Positions 1-9,083 of a DNA stretch of 20,659 nucleotides are shown piece by piece. Within the stretch, counting starts at the first letter, position 1; every line of letters begins with the position of its first letter. Location: contig RFQK01000009.1 of the NCBI GenBank assembly GCA_009925045.1, forward strand, positions 1 to 20,659, given 5' to 3'. This DNA comes from Methylococcaceae bacterium (GTDB lineage: Bacteria; Pseudomonadota; Gammaproteobacteria; Methylococcales; Methylomonadaceae). The notes below the pieces were generated by a model. It had not been told where the DNA came from and did no database searches. It saw only the letters and a program-made list of their open reading frames with translations. The position numbers and the translations under genes were made by a program.

Positions 1-245
1 AATTGGGCGTTTTCATCAGGACTATTTCCCAACACCCCTTTGCCATACATATCAGTCGCAAAAGCCAGATAACCTAACTCAGCCAGTTTAAGGGCTTTGT
101 CAGCGACAAAAGCATCCCGTCCAGCCCAGGCGTGATGAATCAAGACCACGGGTCTTTGACCTTCAATGGCATCATCATAGGCAAAGAAGCCCTCTAGAAC
201 GGTTTCGCCATCCAAATAAATCACTGTATTGCTGACGATGCTCAT
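1..245 (-). CDS. Dienelactone hydrolase family protein (N-terminal part, cut by window edge)
   Basis: About 81 N-terminal residues are visible and the gene runs off the left edge. The protein is probably a cytosolic alpha/beta-hydrolase of the dienelactone hydrolase family. The first strands (IYLDGETVLEGFFAYDD, then RPVVLIHHAWAGRD) fit the family's oxyanion-loop region. The helix-strand unit ending ALKLAELGYLAFATDMYG carries the usual DMYG signature. The nucleophile elbow with the catalytic Cys or Ser, and the Asp and His of the triad, lie outside the window, so activity cannot be judged. The ATG directly follows the TAA of the phosphatase gene (TAAATG), so it is the last visible gene of the htrA operon and probably translationally coupled. 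The substrate is unknown. Confidence 0.8.
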   Translation of the reverse strand, partial: MSIVSNTVIYLDGETVLEGFFAYDDAIEGQRPVVLIHHAWAGRDAFVADKALKLAELGYLAFATDMYGKGVLGNSPDENAQ

Positions 246-728
246 TTAAATGACCTTTTGTTGTTGCAAATGTTGGAGAAAACCCTCTGAAGCCAATTCA
301 ATCATATCCAATACCCGTTCAAATCCTTGAGTCCCACCATAGTAGGGATCGGGCACTTCACGGCTACTCAGTTGGGGGGCAAAATCAAGCAAATAGGCAA
401 TTTTGTGCCGGTGTTGCTTGGGACAAGCCTGAGTGACGATTGCATGATTGTCGTCATCCATAACCAAGATATAGTCAAAGTCTTCAAAATCACCCATGAT
501 CACTTTACGGGCACGCAAATGTTGAATCTCTATGCCACGGTTACGGGCAGCCGATTGTGATCTTAAATCGGGCCCGTCACCGATATGATAGGCATGGGTA
601 CCTGCTGAATCGATCTTGAATAAATGATCAATTTTTCTGGATTTCACCAGTTCGGTAAAAACCCCTTCAGCCGTGGGTGAGCGACAAATATTGCCCATAC
701 AAACGAAAAGAACGCCAACTGTTTTCAT
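246..728 (-). CDS. Low-molecular-weight protein tyrosine phosphatase
   Basis: This 160-residue cytosolic enzyme would hydrolyse phosphotyrosine (or low-molecular-weight phosphate esters) through a cysteinyl-phosphate. The P-loop C-X5-R-S is at the N terminus (C10-MGNIC-R16-S17). The SAGTHAYHIGDGPD segment follows near residues 41-54, and the DPYYGG loop gives the general acid at about D127. All three are typical of the family, as is the length. It lies 11 nt after the SPFH-like gene and directly precedes the hydrolase gene. The ribosome binding site is poor, so coupling to the upstream gene is likely. There is no capsule or tyrosine-kinase gene next to it, so this is not clearly a Wzb-type exopolysaccharide phosphatase; its target is unknown. 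Enzyme class is near certain. Confidence 0.93.
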   Translation of the reverse strand: MKTVGVLFVCMGNICRSPTAEGVFTELVKSRKIDHLFKIDSAGTHAYHIGDGPDLRSQSAARNRGIEIQHLRARKVIMGDFEDFDYILVMDDDNHAIVTQACPKQHRHKIAYLLDFAPQLSSREVPDPYYGGTQGFERVLDMIELASEGFLQHLQQQKVI

Positions 729-739
729 AGTGTTGCTAT

Positions 740-1792
740 TTACTGTTCAGTTAATTTAGACGCCAAATAAGGACTGGTTTCCTTAAGAGCGTTTAACAAT
801 TCATCTCTTTGGATCCTGGCGATTAATTTTTGTTGTTCAATCTGATTTTCGTGAGCCAACTGGGCGGTCAATTGTTGAATCTCCAACTGACGGCGTTTCA
901 CTTGCACTTTTTCGTTTTCACGCATTTCATAATCAAAGGCTAAAGCTTTTAGCTCAGACTCATGGCGAATTTGTTCTTCGCGTATTGCTTTTTCAATCGC
1001 CAGTTGTTTTACCAACTGATCTTGTTTATCACGTAACAAGCGACGAGTCTTTTCAGCTTCGAGAGCTTGGGCACGTAATTCCAGTTCAGTTAACTGACTC
1101 AGATATTCAAGTTGCCGTTCTTTTTCAGCCAAAGCCTGTTGTTCCAGCAATTGTTGCTGACGTTGTGTTTCTTGCGATTTTTCTTCTTGTGCTTCAAATG
1201 ATTTTTTCAAGACACTCAGATATACATAGTCTTTTCCAGGCCTAACTTCGGGAAAGTCAGCAAAGCTTGCGGCAATAGAACACAGACATTGAGCCTGAAT
1301 ATGTTGTACGGTTAGCATCTCACAAATAGCAATAGCTAGCGCTTTTTCAATTGCGGTAAGACCTTCTTTCACCCAGGTGCCAGCATCCAGTTTTTCAAGC
1401 TCTCTATCCACTATGTCATCAACCTGAGTAGCGTAAGTGGCCATGATGTGGCTGTTGATTGTGTCCACTAATTCACTGTTGCGCTGTAGATATTCCAACG
1501 TGGCTTGAAAACGAATATCCAGATTGAGTTCGATTGCACAAAAGTCGTCAAATAATTTGACCTGACGCAGGTAATGCCAATTGCCAATTTGAATCGGATA
1601 GATGTGATGATAAAAGCGCTTAGTAAATTCAGGCGGGCGCAGAAACATCCGTTTATAGGGGCCCAATTTGGAAACCACCAACTGACGATCGGCATCAAAA
1701 GCTGCCAACCACTCCTCACTATCCGAATGATTACCCAGCAGATCATTCTCTTCATACAACCAGGCATCCAGAAGACTCTGTGGCTTAATCAT
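740..1792 (-). CDS. SPFH/band-7-like protein with long C-terminal coiled coil, function unknown
   Basis: A 350-residue protein with no signal peptide or membrane segment. Residues ~36-180 resemble an SPFH (band 7) fold: a VVSKLGPYKRMFLRPPEF strand region, a mid-domain beta segment, then the helical part around WVKEGLTAIEKALAIAICEML leading to a Cys-rich strand (QAQCLCSIAASF). Residues ~195-340 are almost pure Q/E/K/L/R heptads, a long coiled coil as in flotillin-like proteins. The SPFH assignment is my reading of the fold pattern and is not secure. Its ATG overlaps the stop of the upstream membrane-protein gene by 8 nt (ATGATTAA), with a GAGAG sequence upstream. That is strong evidence for translational coupling, and the two products probably work together at the inner membrane. 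It could be a scaffold that organises the four-helix protein. Confidence 0.6.
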   Translation of the reverse strand: MIKPQSLLDAWLYEENDLLGNHSDSEEWLAAFDADRQLVVSKLGPYKRMFLRPPEFTKRFYHHIYPIQIGNWHYLRQVKLFDDFCAIELNLDIRFQATLEYLQRNSELVDTINSHIMATYATQVDDIVDRELEKLDAGTWVKEGLTAIEKALAIAICEMLTVQHIQAQCLCSIAASFADFPEVRPGKDYVYLSVLKKSFEAQEEKSQETQRQQQLLEQQALAEKERQLEYLSQLTELELRAQALEAEKTRRLLRDKQDQLVKQLAIEKAIREEQIRHESELKALAFDYEMRENEKVQVKRRQLEIQQLTAQLAHENQIEQQKLIARIQRDELLNALKETSPYLASKLTEQ

Positions 1793-3035
1793 GAGGGCTC
1801 TCTATGCTCACCGCAGCAGCTTTTAAGGCACGTATTTTTTCGTGCATTTTTTCTGCCAACAAAGGGTAAAGATTGGGCGAAAACTCAACGGTTCTGTGAT
1901 CAATTTTTCTCAGAAAACCACGATTCAGCAACAACCCAACCACAAACATACGGGTCCAGTCAGAATATCGACGTGCTTTTTCCAACTCAGTTTTCTCAAT
2001 AATCATTTCCAATTCATCATTGGCATTAATACGAAACTGACTAAATTGTTTGAGACATTCGAATACCAGTTCTTCTTCTTGCGCAGTCAAAGGACCTGGG
2101 GCAGAAAACTCCAATCGGTAAGATAATAAAACAGTGAAAAAGTCGACCATGGCTGCGCAAATGAACGCAAACCATGAAAACCCCTGCCACATCGCGAATG
2201 AGGGTCTGACATCTTCAGTGAACTGGTTGTAAGTCATCAATAACGGGGCTTCAGGCAAACTGAGACCGACACTACTGGATAATTGGTTAATCGTCAGTTC
2301 AACTTCTTGGAAGTTATGCAAAAATTCGGCGTAGGCTTTTTCTACGTCGCTAGCAACATCCAAACCACTCAAACCGCCCTGTAAACTGGCAATTTGTTTG
2401 TCCAATTGCACAAACAATTGTTCTTGCTGCACAGCCAGTTGTTTCTTTTCTTGGTAGATCTGATTGTAATGTCGCCAGAAAGGTCCTTCTCCGACCTGGT
2501 TTTTATATCCCTCAGCAATTTGATGATGTGTACCAAAATAAGCCTGGGTGGCATCTGCGGAAGACTTTTCCAGTTCCTGCTTTTGTTTTTGGGCAACATC
2601 GGCCTTCAGCGCCAGCACTTTATCGACGTAATCTTTAACTTGATGACGAATTTCACTGAGCCGATTGGTATGTAAGCTTTCCTTTTCAGAAATCTCATAA
2701 AACTGGAAATAGGAAAAAGTCACCGAGGCACCCAAGGCGATTGCCAGAGAAGCTACTACCGAAAAATAACGCATTCGGTTAGCTTTCCAATGGATGCCTG
2801 CCATCTCCAGTGAGCAAATAACGATAATCGATTGAATGGCAACCGTAATGATTAAGGCAATCCAGGGCGTAATGAAATGGGACATACCATAGAAGGTTGT
2901 AAACCCAGAGCACACGCTCAGCATTAAGACGATAGGTATCGTCCAGATCCTTAACATGCTGACAAACAATGTTTGGATCTGGTTAATAAAATACCCTAAA
3001 CCTGACGGTCGTTTATGGGCTTTACTCGAACTCAT
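1785..3035 (-). CDS. Inner-membrane protein with four TM helices and a large extracytoplasmic coiled coil, function unknown
   Basis: A 416-residue protein I do not recognise. Hydrophobic helices lie near residues 32-50, 57-77, 91-110 and 284-306. The positively charged N terminus (SSSKAHKRP) suggests it is cytoplasmic, which places residues ~112-283 in the periplasm. That region is rich in Q, K and E and looks helical or coiled coil. The cytoplasmic tail (~307-416) contains a segment like a small winged helix (SDWTRMFVVGLLLNRGFLRK), where a basic turn follows two helices. The gene sits 5 nt after htrA and overlaps the SPFH-like gene by 8 nt. The context suggests a role in envelope stress or protein quality control next to the Do protease, but no catalytic motif is visible. 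Existence as a gene is secure; function is not. Confidence 0.75.
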   Translation of the reverse strand: MSSSKAHKRPSGLGYFINQIQTLFVSMLRIWTIPIVLMLSVCSGFTTFYGMSHFITPWIALIITVAIQSIIVICSLEMAGIHWKANRMRYFSVVASLAIALGASVTFSYFQFYEISEKESLHTNRLSEIRHQVKDYVDKVLALKADVAQKQKQELEKSSADATQAYFGTHHQIAEGYKNQVGEGPFWRHYNQIYQEKKQLAVQQEQLFVQLDKQIASLQGGLSGLDVASDVEKAYAEFLHNFQEVELTINQLSSSVGLSLPEAPLLMTYNQFTEDVRPSFAMWQGFSWFAFICAAMVDFFTVLLSYRLEFSAPGPLTAQEEELVFECLKQFSQFRINANDELEMIIEKTELEKARRYSDWTRMFVVGLLLNRGFLRKIDHRTVEFSPNLYPLLAEKMHEKIRALKAAAVSIESPHD

Positions 3036-3040
3036 GAATA

Positions 3041-4441
3041 TTATTTATCAAGTTTAAATGCTAGGAAGATAGGACTGCCATTCCGTTGAACTAACATAGC
3101 AATCGATTTATCTTTGGGTAATTTAGCCACCAGACTGTTGAAATCATTGGCATCACGGACCACGGTATTTTGTACGCGTAAGATCACATCACCCGGTTGT
3201 AAACCAATCTCTTGCGCAACACCCTTGTTTACTTTTTGTACCAAGACACCATTCTTCTCCAGTTGTAATTCTTTACGCTGTTCCGAATTAATGTCTGAAA
3301 CCACTACACCTAAACGATTACTCGCCACTTCATTGCTAGCGGCTTCTTTGGATTGCGCATTAGTTTGATTGGGCAATAGGCCTATTTTAATGCTGATTTC
3401 TTGTTTTTCACCCTGACGCAAAATTTTTAACTTAGCTTTTTCATCAACCGGAAAAACCCCCACCCTTGGCGGTAGTTCACCAGACGACTCGATCAGTTGG
3501 CCGTTAAATTCAACGATGATATCGCCAACTTGTAATCCTGCCTTTTCAGCTGGACCGCCAGGGATTACTTTTGCAATCAAAGCACCATGCGGTCTATCCA
3601 TGCCGAAAGATTCAGCCAATTGACGGGTAACATCCTGTATTTGAACACCTAACCAACCTCGAGCAACTTTACCTTTGCTCTTTAATTGATCAACTACGTT
3701 CATGGCGACATCAATCGGAATTGAGAATGACAAGCCCATATAACCACCTGAACGACTGTATATTTGGGAATTGATCCCAACCACTTTGCCCTGCATATTG
3801 ATTAAGGGGCCACCTGAATTACCCGGGTTGATGGCTACATCCGTTTGAATAAAGGGCACATAGTTGCCATCTGGGAGACTCCGGCCTTTGGCACTGACAA
3901 TCCCTGCTGTGACCGATTGTTCAAAACCAAACGGAGTTCCGATTGCCAGCACCCACTCCCCTACTTGTAAATCATCCGGATTACCAATTTCAAATACTGG
4001 CAAATCCTTGCTCTCAACTTTAAGTAATGCCACATCGGTACTTTCGTCTGAACCAATCAACTTGGCGACCAATTCACGTCTGTCCTTAAGTTTGACAATA
4101 ATTTCAGACGCATTATTAACCACGTGATGATTCGTCAGTACATAGCCATCACGAGAAATAATGAATCCTGAGCCCAGCGAACTCGCTTCACGCGGCGCTT
4201 GATTATGTCGTCCTGGCCCCTGATAAAAACGTTTAAACAGTTCTTCCATTTCGGGTGGTAAATCGGGAGGTAACTGTCCATCGGCACCTGACTGTGAATC
4301 ATTAGTTTTTTGAACTGTGCTAATGTTGACCACTGCGTCACCCGTATGTTTTACCAAGTCAGTAAAATCTGGCAATTGTGCATAAGCGGGTAGATAAACG
4401 AAAAACGCTAGACTTAATCCATAAATCAATTTCCGTAACAT
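3041..4441 (-). CDS. htrA: Periplasmic serine endoprotease, HtrA/Do family (DegQ/MucD-like)
   Basis: A 466-residue envelope protease and chaperone that degrades misfolded periplasmic proteins. A cleavable signal peptide (about MLRKLIYGLSLAFFVYLPAYA) is followed by a trypsin-like domain with H106 (TNHHVV), D136 (STDVALLKV) and S209 (NPGNSGGPL). Two PDZ domains follow, near residues ~245-345 and ~370-460. Two PDZ domains and no TM anchor fit DegP/DegQ/MucD and not DegS. I start at the ATG at 4441, not the one seven codons upstream, because it has TTAGGAG 5-6 nt before it and gives a clean signal peptide. It heads the operon running to the hydrolase, with only 5 nt to the membrane protein. Which of degP, degQ or mucD it is cannot be told from sequence alone. 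Confidence 0.95.
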   Translation of the reverse strand: MLRKLIYGLSLAFFVYLPAYAQLPDFTDLVKHTGDAVVNISTVQKTNDSQSGADGQLPPDLPPEMEELFKRFYQGPGRHNQAPREASSLGSGFIISRDGYVLTNHHVVNNASEIIVKLKDRRELVAKLIGSDESTDVALLKVESKDLPVFEIGNPDDLQVGEWVLAIGTPFGFEQSVTAGIVSAKGRSLPDGNYVPFIQTDVAINPGNSGGPLINMQGKVVGINSQIYSRSGGYMGLSFSIPIDVAMNVVDQLKSKGKVARGWLGVQIQDVTRQLAESFGMDRPHGALIAKVIPGGPAEKAGLQVGDIIVEFNGQLIESSGELPPRVGVFPVDEKAKLKILRQGEKQEISIKIGLLPNQTNAQSKEAASNEVASNRLGVVVSDINSEQRKELQLEKNGVLVQKVNKGVAQEIGLQPGDVILRVQNTVVRDANDFNSLVAKLPKDKSIAMLVQRNGSPIFLAFKLDK

Positions 4442-4463
4442 GTAGTCTCCTAATATCACCAAT

Positions 4464-4492
4464 AATTAATACATTGTTTTTAAAGGATTCAA
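4464..4492 (-). promoter_or_regulatory. Possible sigma-70 promoter of htrA
   Basis: On the minus strand TTGAAT (4492-4487) is followed after 17 nt by TTAATT (4469-4464), about 16 nt ahead of the AGGAG of htrA. An alternative -10 is TATTAA at 4471-4466. The match is modest and the surroundings are A/T-rich, so this is only a candidate. I did not find a clear sigma-E type sequence. Confidence 0.3.
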
Positions 4493-4526
4493 TTAAACAT
4501 CATTCATAAGCGCATTACAAAAAAAA

Positions 4527-4554
4527 TTACCATTAGCTCAAAACACGATATGAT
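4527..4554 (+). promoter_or_regulatory. Possible sigma-70 promoter of nadB-recQ
   Basis: TTACCA (4527-4532), a 16-nt spacer and TATGAT (4549-4554) lie about 31 nt before the nadB start, in the 120-nt gap between the divergent htrA and nadB genes. The -10 is 5/6 to consensus and the -35 weaker. It would give a leader of about 24 nt. I see no clear NadR/NrtR operator. Confidence 0.4.
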
Positions 4555-4584
4555 TTTTAAAATTATGCATGATGAAGACCTCCA

Positions 4585-6222
4585 TTGATACCGAATAGCC
4601 CTGCACCTGATCAAGCTTACTACGATGTACTCGTCGCCGGTAGTGGTGGCGCAGGACTTAGTCTTGCGCTTTATTTAGCCGATACCTATAAAGTGGCGGT
4701 GTTAGCCAAATTTGAGTTGACGGAATGCAGTACCTATTATGCTCAAGGCGGTATTTCTGCAGTCTATGATGATGAACATGATTCCATTGAATCTCATATC
4801 GAAGATACGCTAATCGCTGGCGCCGGATTGTGTGATCCTGAAATCGTTCGTCTGACTGTTCAACACGGCAGAGAAAGTATCGAATGGTTACGTAAGCAAG
4901 GGGTCAATTTTACCGAAGAGCGCAAGCTTGATGGTACCAAACAACTCCATTTGAACCGGGAAGGTGGCCATTCGCATCGACGCATCGTCCACAGCGATGA
5001 CGCAACCGGCAAAGCCGTTTCTTTGTCTCTAATTGACAGAGCTCAGGCACATCCCAATATTAGCCTGTTATCGTTTCATAACATGGTTGAGTTGATTACT
5101 GCGGAAAAAGTTGGCCAAGACAGCAATCGTATCTTGGGAGCTTATGTTCTCAACAGTTTGTCCGGCAAGGTTGAAGCTATACGCGCTAAAATCGTCGTAC
5201 TGGCGACTGGTGGTGCCAACAAAGTGTATCTGTATTCCACAAATCCGCATATTTCATCAGGTGATGGTATTGCTTTAGCCTGGCGTGCGGGGTGTCGCGT
5301 CAGTAATATGGAATTCATGCAGTTTCATCCCACCTGTTTATACCATCCCTCCGCACGTTCATTTTTAATCAGCGAAGCCGTTCGTGGTGAAGGTGGTCGA
5401 TTGATACTACCAAATGGTGATCGTTTTATGCGGCGTTATGATGAGCGCATGGAACTGGCGCCTAGGGATATTGTGGCTCGCGCAATAGACAGTGAGATAA
5501 AAAAACACGGGATCGATTGTGTTTACCTGGATATTAGCCATAAATCCCGTGAATTCATTCAGAAACATTTCCCGACTATTTATATGCAATGTCTGGAACT
5601 GGATATTGATATTAGTCAACAGCCTATTCCTGTGGTACCAGCCGCACATTACACCTGCGGCGGCGTGATGACGGATAGTTATGCTAGAACGGATATTCCC
5701 GGCTTGTATGCGGTGGGCGAAGTGGCCTGTACTGGCTTACATGGTGCGAATCGCATGGCTAGCAATTCATTACTGGAATGCTTAGTGTTTGCTGAACGTG
5801 CCAACCGTGACATACGGGAGCAAATCAATAACATCCCCTACCCGGCCAGTTTACCCGAGTGGGACGAATCGCAGGTCACCGATTCTGATGAAGAAGTCGT
5901 CATTTCTCATAACTGGGACGAGTTGCGGCATTTCATGTGGGACTATGTGGGGATAGTGCGCACCACAAAACGCCTGGAACGCGCCATGAATCGCCTGGAT
6001 TTATTAAAAATAGAAATCGCTGAATATTATGGTCAGTTTCGTGTGAGTAGTGATTTACTGGAATTACGTAATCTGGTGATTGTGGCTGAACTCATAATAC
6101 GCAGTGCTTTGCAACGCAAAGAAAGTCGTGGATTGCACTTCACCAAAGACTATCCAGAAGTCAATCAAACCGAACCCGCTGCCAATACCATTTTAATGCC
6201 TGCTAAACGTCAGAAATTTTGA
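4585..6222 (+). CDS. nadB: L-aspartate oxidase (quinolinate synthase B)
   Basis: A 545-residue cytosolic FAD enzyme that oxidises L-aspartate to iminoaspartate, the first step of de novo NAD synthesis; NadA then forms quinolinate. The Rossmann FAD motif GSGGAG is at residues 19-24, with [12 protein letters not shown] (~49-60), the substrate-side [17 protein letters not shown] (~129-145), and the late FAD motif around [23 protein letters not shown]. Length matches E. coli NadB (540). The only usable start in this frame is a TTG at 4585, because an in-frame TGA lies at 4573. Two nearby ATGs (4566, 4572) are in other frames. The GATGAAGA before it is a poor ribosome binding site. It is followed 5 nt later by recQ and is presumably co-transcribed with it. 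nadA is not in the window. Confidence 0.97.
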   Translation: MIPNSPAPDQAYYDVLVAGSGGAGLSLALYLADTYKVAVLAKFELTECSTYYAQGGISAVYDDEHDSIESHIEDTLIAGAGLCDPEIVRLTVQHGRESIEWLRKQGVNFTEERKLDGTKQLHLNREGGHSHRRIVHSDDATGKAVSLSLIDRAQAHPNISLLSFHNMVELITAEKVGQDSNRILGAYVLNSLSGKVEAIRAKIVVLATGGANKVYLYSTNPHISSGDGIALAWRAGCRVSNMEFMQFHPTCLYHPSARSFLISEAVRGEGGRLILPNGDRFMRRYDERMELAPRDIVARAIDSEIKKHGIDCVYLDISHKSREFIQKHFPTIYMQCLELDIDISQQPIPVVPAAHYTCGGVMTDSYARTDIPGLYAVGEVACTGLHGANRMASNSLLECLVFAERANRDIREQINNIPYPASLPEWDESQVTDSDEEVVISHNWDELRHFMWDYVGIVRTTKRLERAMNRLDLLKIEIAEYYGQFRVSSDLLELRNLVIVAELIIRSALQRKESRGLHFTKDYPEVNQTEPAANTILMPAKRQKF

Positions 6223-6227
6223 CCGCC

Positions 6228-8030
6228 ATGCTTCACCCTGAGGCTTTGCAAACCTTACGCAGTGTTTTTGGCTATGAGGCTTTTAAAGGTCATCAAGAAG
6301 CCATTATTCAACACATTTGCCAAGGCGGTGATGCCTTGGTGTTAATGCCAACTGCCGCAGGTAAATCCCTGTGTTACCAGTTGCCTGCGTTATTACTTGA
6401 GGGCGTTGGTATCGTTATTTCGCCATTGATCGCCTTAATGCAAGATCAGGTTTCTGCATTACACCAGTTGGGTATCAATGCAGCATTTCTAAATTCAACA
6501 CTTACTCTGGAGCAAGTCCAAACGACTGAAAACGCCTTACTTAAAGGCGAAATTGATCTGCTGTATATTGCCCCGGAAAGATTGGTCACAGCGCATACCC
6601 AGTGGTTATTATCGCAACTTAAAATTTGTTTATTTGCCATCGACGAAGCGCATTGCGTATCTCACTGGGGACATGATTTTAGGGCGGACTACCTTCAGCT
6701 CAGCATTTTGAGCCAGCGTTTTCCTAATGTACCGAGAATTGCGCTGACCGCTACCGCCGATCCGCGTACCCGTGACGAAATCATCAATCGCTTAAGTTTA
6801 GGAAGTGCTAAACAATTCATAAGCAGTTTTGATCGTCCCAATATCCGATATCGGATTATCGAAAAACAACAGTCGCGTCAGCAATTACTGAGTTTTATCA
6901 AACACGAACATCCCAAGGACTCCGGGATTGTGTATTGTTTATCCAGGCGCAAAGTGGAAGAAACGACGGCATGGCTGGTTCAGCAAGGGTTTAAGGCCTT
7001 GTGCTATCACGCAGGTCTCAGTCATGAACTCAGACAACATAATCAACATCAGTTTTTGATGGAAGATAGCATTATCATTGTGGCAACGATTGCCTTCGGC
7101 ATGGGGATAGATAAACCTAATGTTCGTTTTGTAGCCCATTTGGACCTGCCGAAAAGCATAGAAGCCTATTACCAGGAAACGGGGCGTGCAGGACGGGATG
7201 GATTACCTGCCAATGCTTGGCTGAGTTATGGTTTACATGACGTCATGACTTTGAAACAAATACTCGCCAGTTCCAATGCTGATGAGCAGCATAAGCGTAT
7301 CGAACTGGCCAAATTAGATGCCATGCTTGCATTATGTGAAACTGTCCATTGTCGCCGCCAGTTGTTGCTTAATTATTTCGGCGAACAACGAGAACAAGCC
7401 TGTGGCAATTGTGATACCTGCTTACAAGAAGTCGCAACCTGGGATGGCAGTCTGGCAGCGCAACAGGCTTTGTCGGCTATTTATCGTTGTGGGCAGCGCT
7501 TTGGTGTCATCTATTTGATCGCGGTCCTGTTAGGCAAAACCGACGAAAGAATTCAGCAAAATGGTCATCACTTATTAACAATATTTGGGATTGGTCAAAA
7601 ACTGTCCGAACATCAATGGCGCTCAGTTTTTCGACAACTGATCGCTCGTGGATTAGTGGTCATGGACATGGAGCGACATGGTGCTTTGCGGCTCGATGTC
7701 AGTTGTCGTCCGGTATTACGCGGTGAACAATCGCTAATCTTGCGTCAAGACAATAAAGCGTCTAAGAATAAAGTCCAGCGCACGCAGAAACTGCAAAACC
7801 TGGCGGATCAGGACTCCGAACTATGGGAGGCGCTTCGTACTAAGCGCAGACAACTCGCTGAGCAACAAGACGTTCCTCCCTACATAATTTTCAATGACCT
7901 GACATTGTACGAAATGATAGAAAAACGCCCTACTTCTTCCAGACAATTTGCCAATCTTACCGGCGTCGGTGAACGAAAACTGGCACTCTATGGCGATGAG
8001 TTTTTATCTGTTATTGCTGACTTTACTTAA
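6228..8030 (+). CDS. recQ: ATP-dependent DNA helicase RecQ
   Basis: A 600-residue superfamily 2 3'-5' DNA helicase for recombination and fork repair. Domains in order: RecA-like 1 with Walker A PTAAGKS (41-47), DEAH box (139-142) and the RecQ aromatic loop ([11 protein letters not shown]); RecA-like 2 with the ETGRAGRDG motif; the Zn site (HCRRQ then CGNCDTC); a winged helix; and a C-terminal HRDC domain (~525-600). Walker A is TAAGKS where most RecQ have TGGGKS; AAGK occurs in other SF2 helicases such as Hel308, so activity is likely kept. I use the ATG at 6228, 5 nt after nadB; a TTG at 6219 overlapping the nadB stop is possible. Its TAA shares TTAA with the convergent DUF1249 gene. Confidence 0.97.
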   Translation: MLHPEALQTLRSVFGYEAFKGHQEAIIQHICQGGDALVLMPTAAGKSLCYQLPALLLEGVGIVISPLIALMQDQVSALHQLGINAAFLNSTLTLEQVQTTENALLKGEIDLLYIAPERLVTAHTQWLLSQLKICLFAIDEAHCVSHWGHDFRADYLQLSILSQRFPNVPRIALTATADPRTRDEIINRLSLGSAKQFISSFDRPNIRYRIIEKQQSRQQLLSFIKHEHPKDSGIVYCLSRRKVEETTAWLVQQGFKALCYHAGLSHELRQHNQHQFLMEDSIIIVATIAFGMGIDKPNVRFVAHLDLPKSIEAYYQETGRAGRDGLPANAWLSYGLHDVMTLKQILASSNADEQHKRIELAKLDAMLALCETVHCRRQLLLNYFGEQREQACGNCDTCLQEVATWDGSLAAQQALSAIYRCGQRFGVIYLIAVLLGKTDERIQQNGHHLLTIFGIGQKLSEHQWRSVFRQLIARGLVVMDMERHGALRLDVSCRPVLRGEQSLILRQDNKASKNKVQRTQKLQNLADQDSELWEALRTKRRQLAEQQDVPPYIIFNDLTLYEMIEKRPTSSRQFANLTGVGERKLALYGDEFLSVIADFT

Positions 8031-8371
8031 AGCGGTGATGAAGCCTGAAATTGATACTCGGCCTTCATACAAAATTCCAGCCATTTCTGTAGAAAATAAT
8101 TGAGACGCCATTTATATTGCTTGATAGCGACCGCATTTCCCGGGTCTCGAAACACCCGATTCACAGCAGGCCTGTCGATATCACATAACACTTCAGCTAG
8201 TTGTGCATCTAGATAAACGCGAATCTTGTGGGGTTGCGACGAAGCCGTGACTCCCAGCGCATATTGTTCATACAAGGTCAGATCAGGAATTAATTGTAGT
8301 AACTTTTGGTAGTTAGAATCACAAATCTGCTCTAGACACCATGATGTATTCACCGGTTCTAGGAGAAACAC
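8027..8371 (-). CDS. DUF1249 family protein (YqiB-like)
   Basis: A 114-residue protein that matches the E. coli YqiB family, whose function is not known. Shared features are the N-terminal [18 protein letters not shown], the central strand [15 protein letters not shown], and the C-terminal [20 protein letters not shown]. The reading frame is open upstream into queD, but homology begins at [15 protein letters not shown] at 8371 with AGAGGAT just upstream lies 1 nt past the queD stop (TAG-T-GTG). I take that GTG as the start; it gives the family's usual compact length, while the longer version would only re-read queD in another frame. It is the last gene of its group and overlaps the recQ stop by 4 nt on the other strand. 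Confidence 0.85.
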   Translation of the reverse strand: MFLLEPVNTSWCLEQICDSNYQKLLQLIPDLTLYEQYALGVTASSQPHKIRVYLDAQLAEVLCDIDRPAVNRVFRDPGNAVAIKQYKWRLNYFLQKWLEFCMKAEYQFQASSPL

Positions 8372-8372
8372 A

Positions 8373-8777
8373 CTAATCCTCTCGATAACAGGCGTTGGCG
8401 CTAGCCGTTTCCCATAACACAACCTGATCGACCGCAAAGCCGCTTTGTTTGACATATTCAAAGATCATCTTACTTAGGACTTCGGCGGTGGGATGTTCAT
8501 CCAGTGGCAAAAAGCGCTCATTTGCCGCCACTAAGGCAGGAATAATCGGATCGTCTCGATGAACCAAAAAATTATGATCGAGTACTTCGTCAATAAAAGC
8601 CCCGACACAATCTTTGACATCCGAAAAATCACAGACCATGGCCTGATCGTTGAGTGAATCACTCTTAATGCTGATACTGGCCTTGACACTATGACCATGC
8701 AAATTTTTGCATTTCCCTTGATGATGCATCAAGCGATGACCATAACAAAAATAGATTTCTTTAGTAATAATAAACAT
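8373..8777 (-). CDS. queD: 6-pyruvoyl-tetrahydropterin synthase / QueD family enzyme
   Basis: A 134-residue enzyme of the T-fold pterin family, most likely 6-carboxytetrahydropterin synthase, which makes the queuosine precursor CPH4 from dihydroneopterin triphosphate. The zinc ligands H14 (CYGHRL), H27 and H29 (NLHGHS) are present, as is the catalytic Cys of GKC (C23). A conserved LDHNFL segment and a C-terminal substrate Glu (LWETASANACY) complete the site. At 134 residues it is a little longer than E. coli QueD (about 120). An AAGG lies 8 nt before the ATG, and the PilZ-like gene stops 3 nt upstream. No other que gene is in the window, so the physiological product rests on the family alone. 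Confidence 0.85.
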   Translation of the reverse strand: MFIITKEIYFCYGHRLMHHQGKCKNLHGHSVKASISIKSDSLNDQAMVCDFSDVKDCVGAFIDEVLDHNFLVHRDDPIIPALVAANERFLPLDEHPTAEVLSKMIFEYVKQSGFAVDQVVLWETASANACYRED

Positions 8778-8780
8778 GGT

Positions 8781-9083
8781 TTAGCCTTTGATGGTACGAA
8801 TCGCAGCCAGCACGGTGAAATACGGTTTTTTCTCGAAGCTTACTTTAATCACTTCAACAAAAGCCGTCATCAAATGCGGGCCGCGTGGTCCTGAGCTTAC
8901 CTTGATTTCTAATGCTCTACCTAAATCAATGCTTTGATCGGTCAAAAAAATTATTTCCGTACCATTTAATTCCAGACATTGCCCTTGATTAGTTTCTGAA
9001 GCTTCGGCTAAGCGGTAAACCATGTCATATTCAAGCTCAGACAACGCTATCCGCCTTAGCTTGGTAGCTGGCGATTTGATCAA
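8781..9083 (-). CDS. Small PilZ-like domain protein
   Basis: Up to 100 residues. The pattern [11 protein letters not shown], then [22 protein letters not shown], then a final beta pair ([22 protein letters not shown]) resembles a minimal PilZ domain. PilZ domains bind c-di-GMP through RxxxR and D/NxSxxG motifs. Here LRR could supply the arginines but a clear NxSxxG is missing, so c-di-GMP binding is doubtful. The start is uncertain: TTG at 9083 overlaps the acnB remnant by 47 nt; TTG at 9044 has AAGGCGG before it; ATG at 9023 lies just beyond the acnB stop but would remove the domain start. It sits 3 nt ahead of queD. A degenerate EAL protein is encoded nearby. Confidence 0.55.
   Translation of the reverse strand: MIKSPATKLRRIALSELEYDMVYRLAEASETNQGQCLELNGTEIIFLTDQSIDLGRALEIKVSSGPRGPHLMTAFVEVIKVSFEKKPYFTVLAAIRTIKG

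Noticed and set aside
1574..2126. Plus-strand open frames across the SPFH-like and membrane-protein genes
   Set aside because: They lie antisense to well-supported coupled genes and show no recognisable protein features.
8372..8461. A longer DUF1249 protein starting inside queD
   Set aside because: The extra 30 codons only re-read queD in another frame; the family homology begins after the GTG at 8371.
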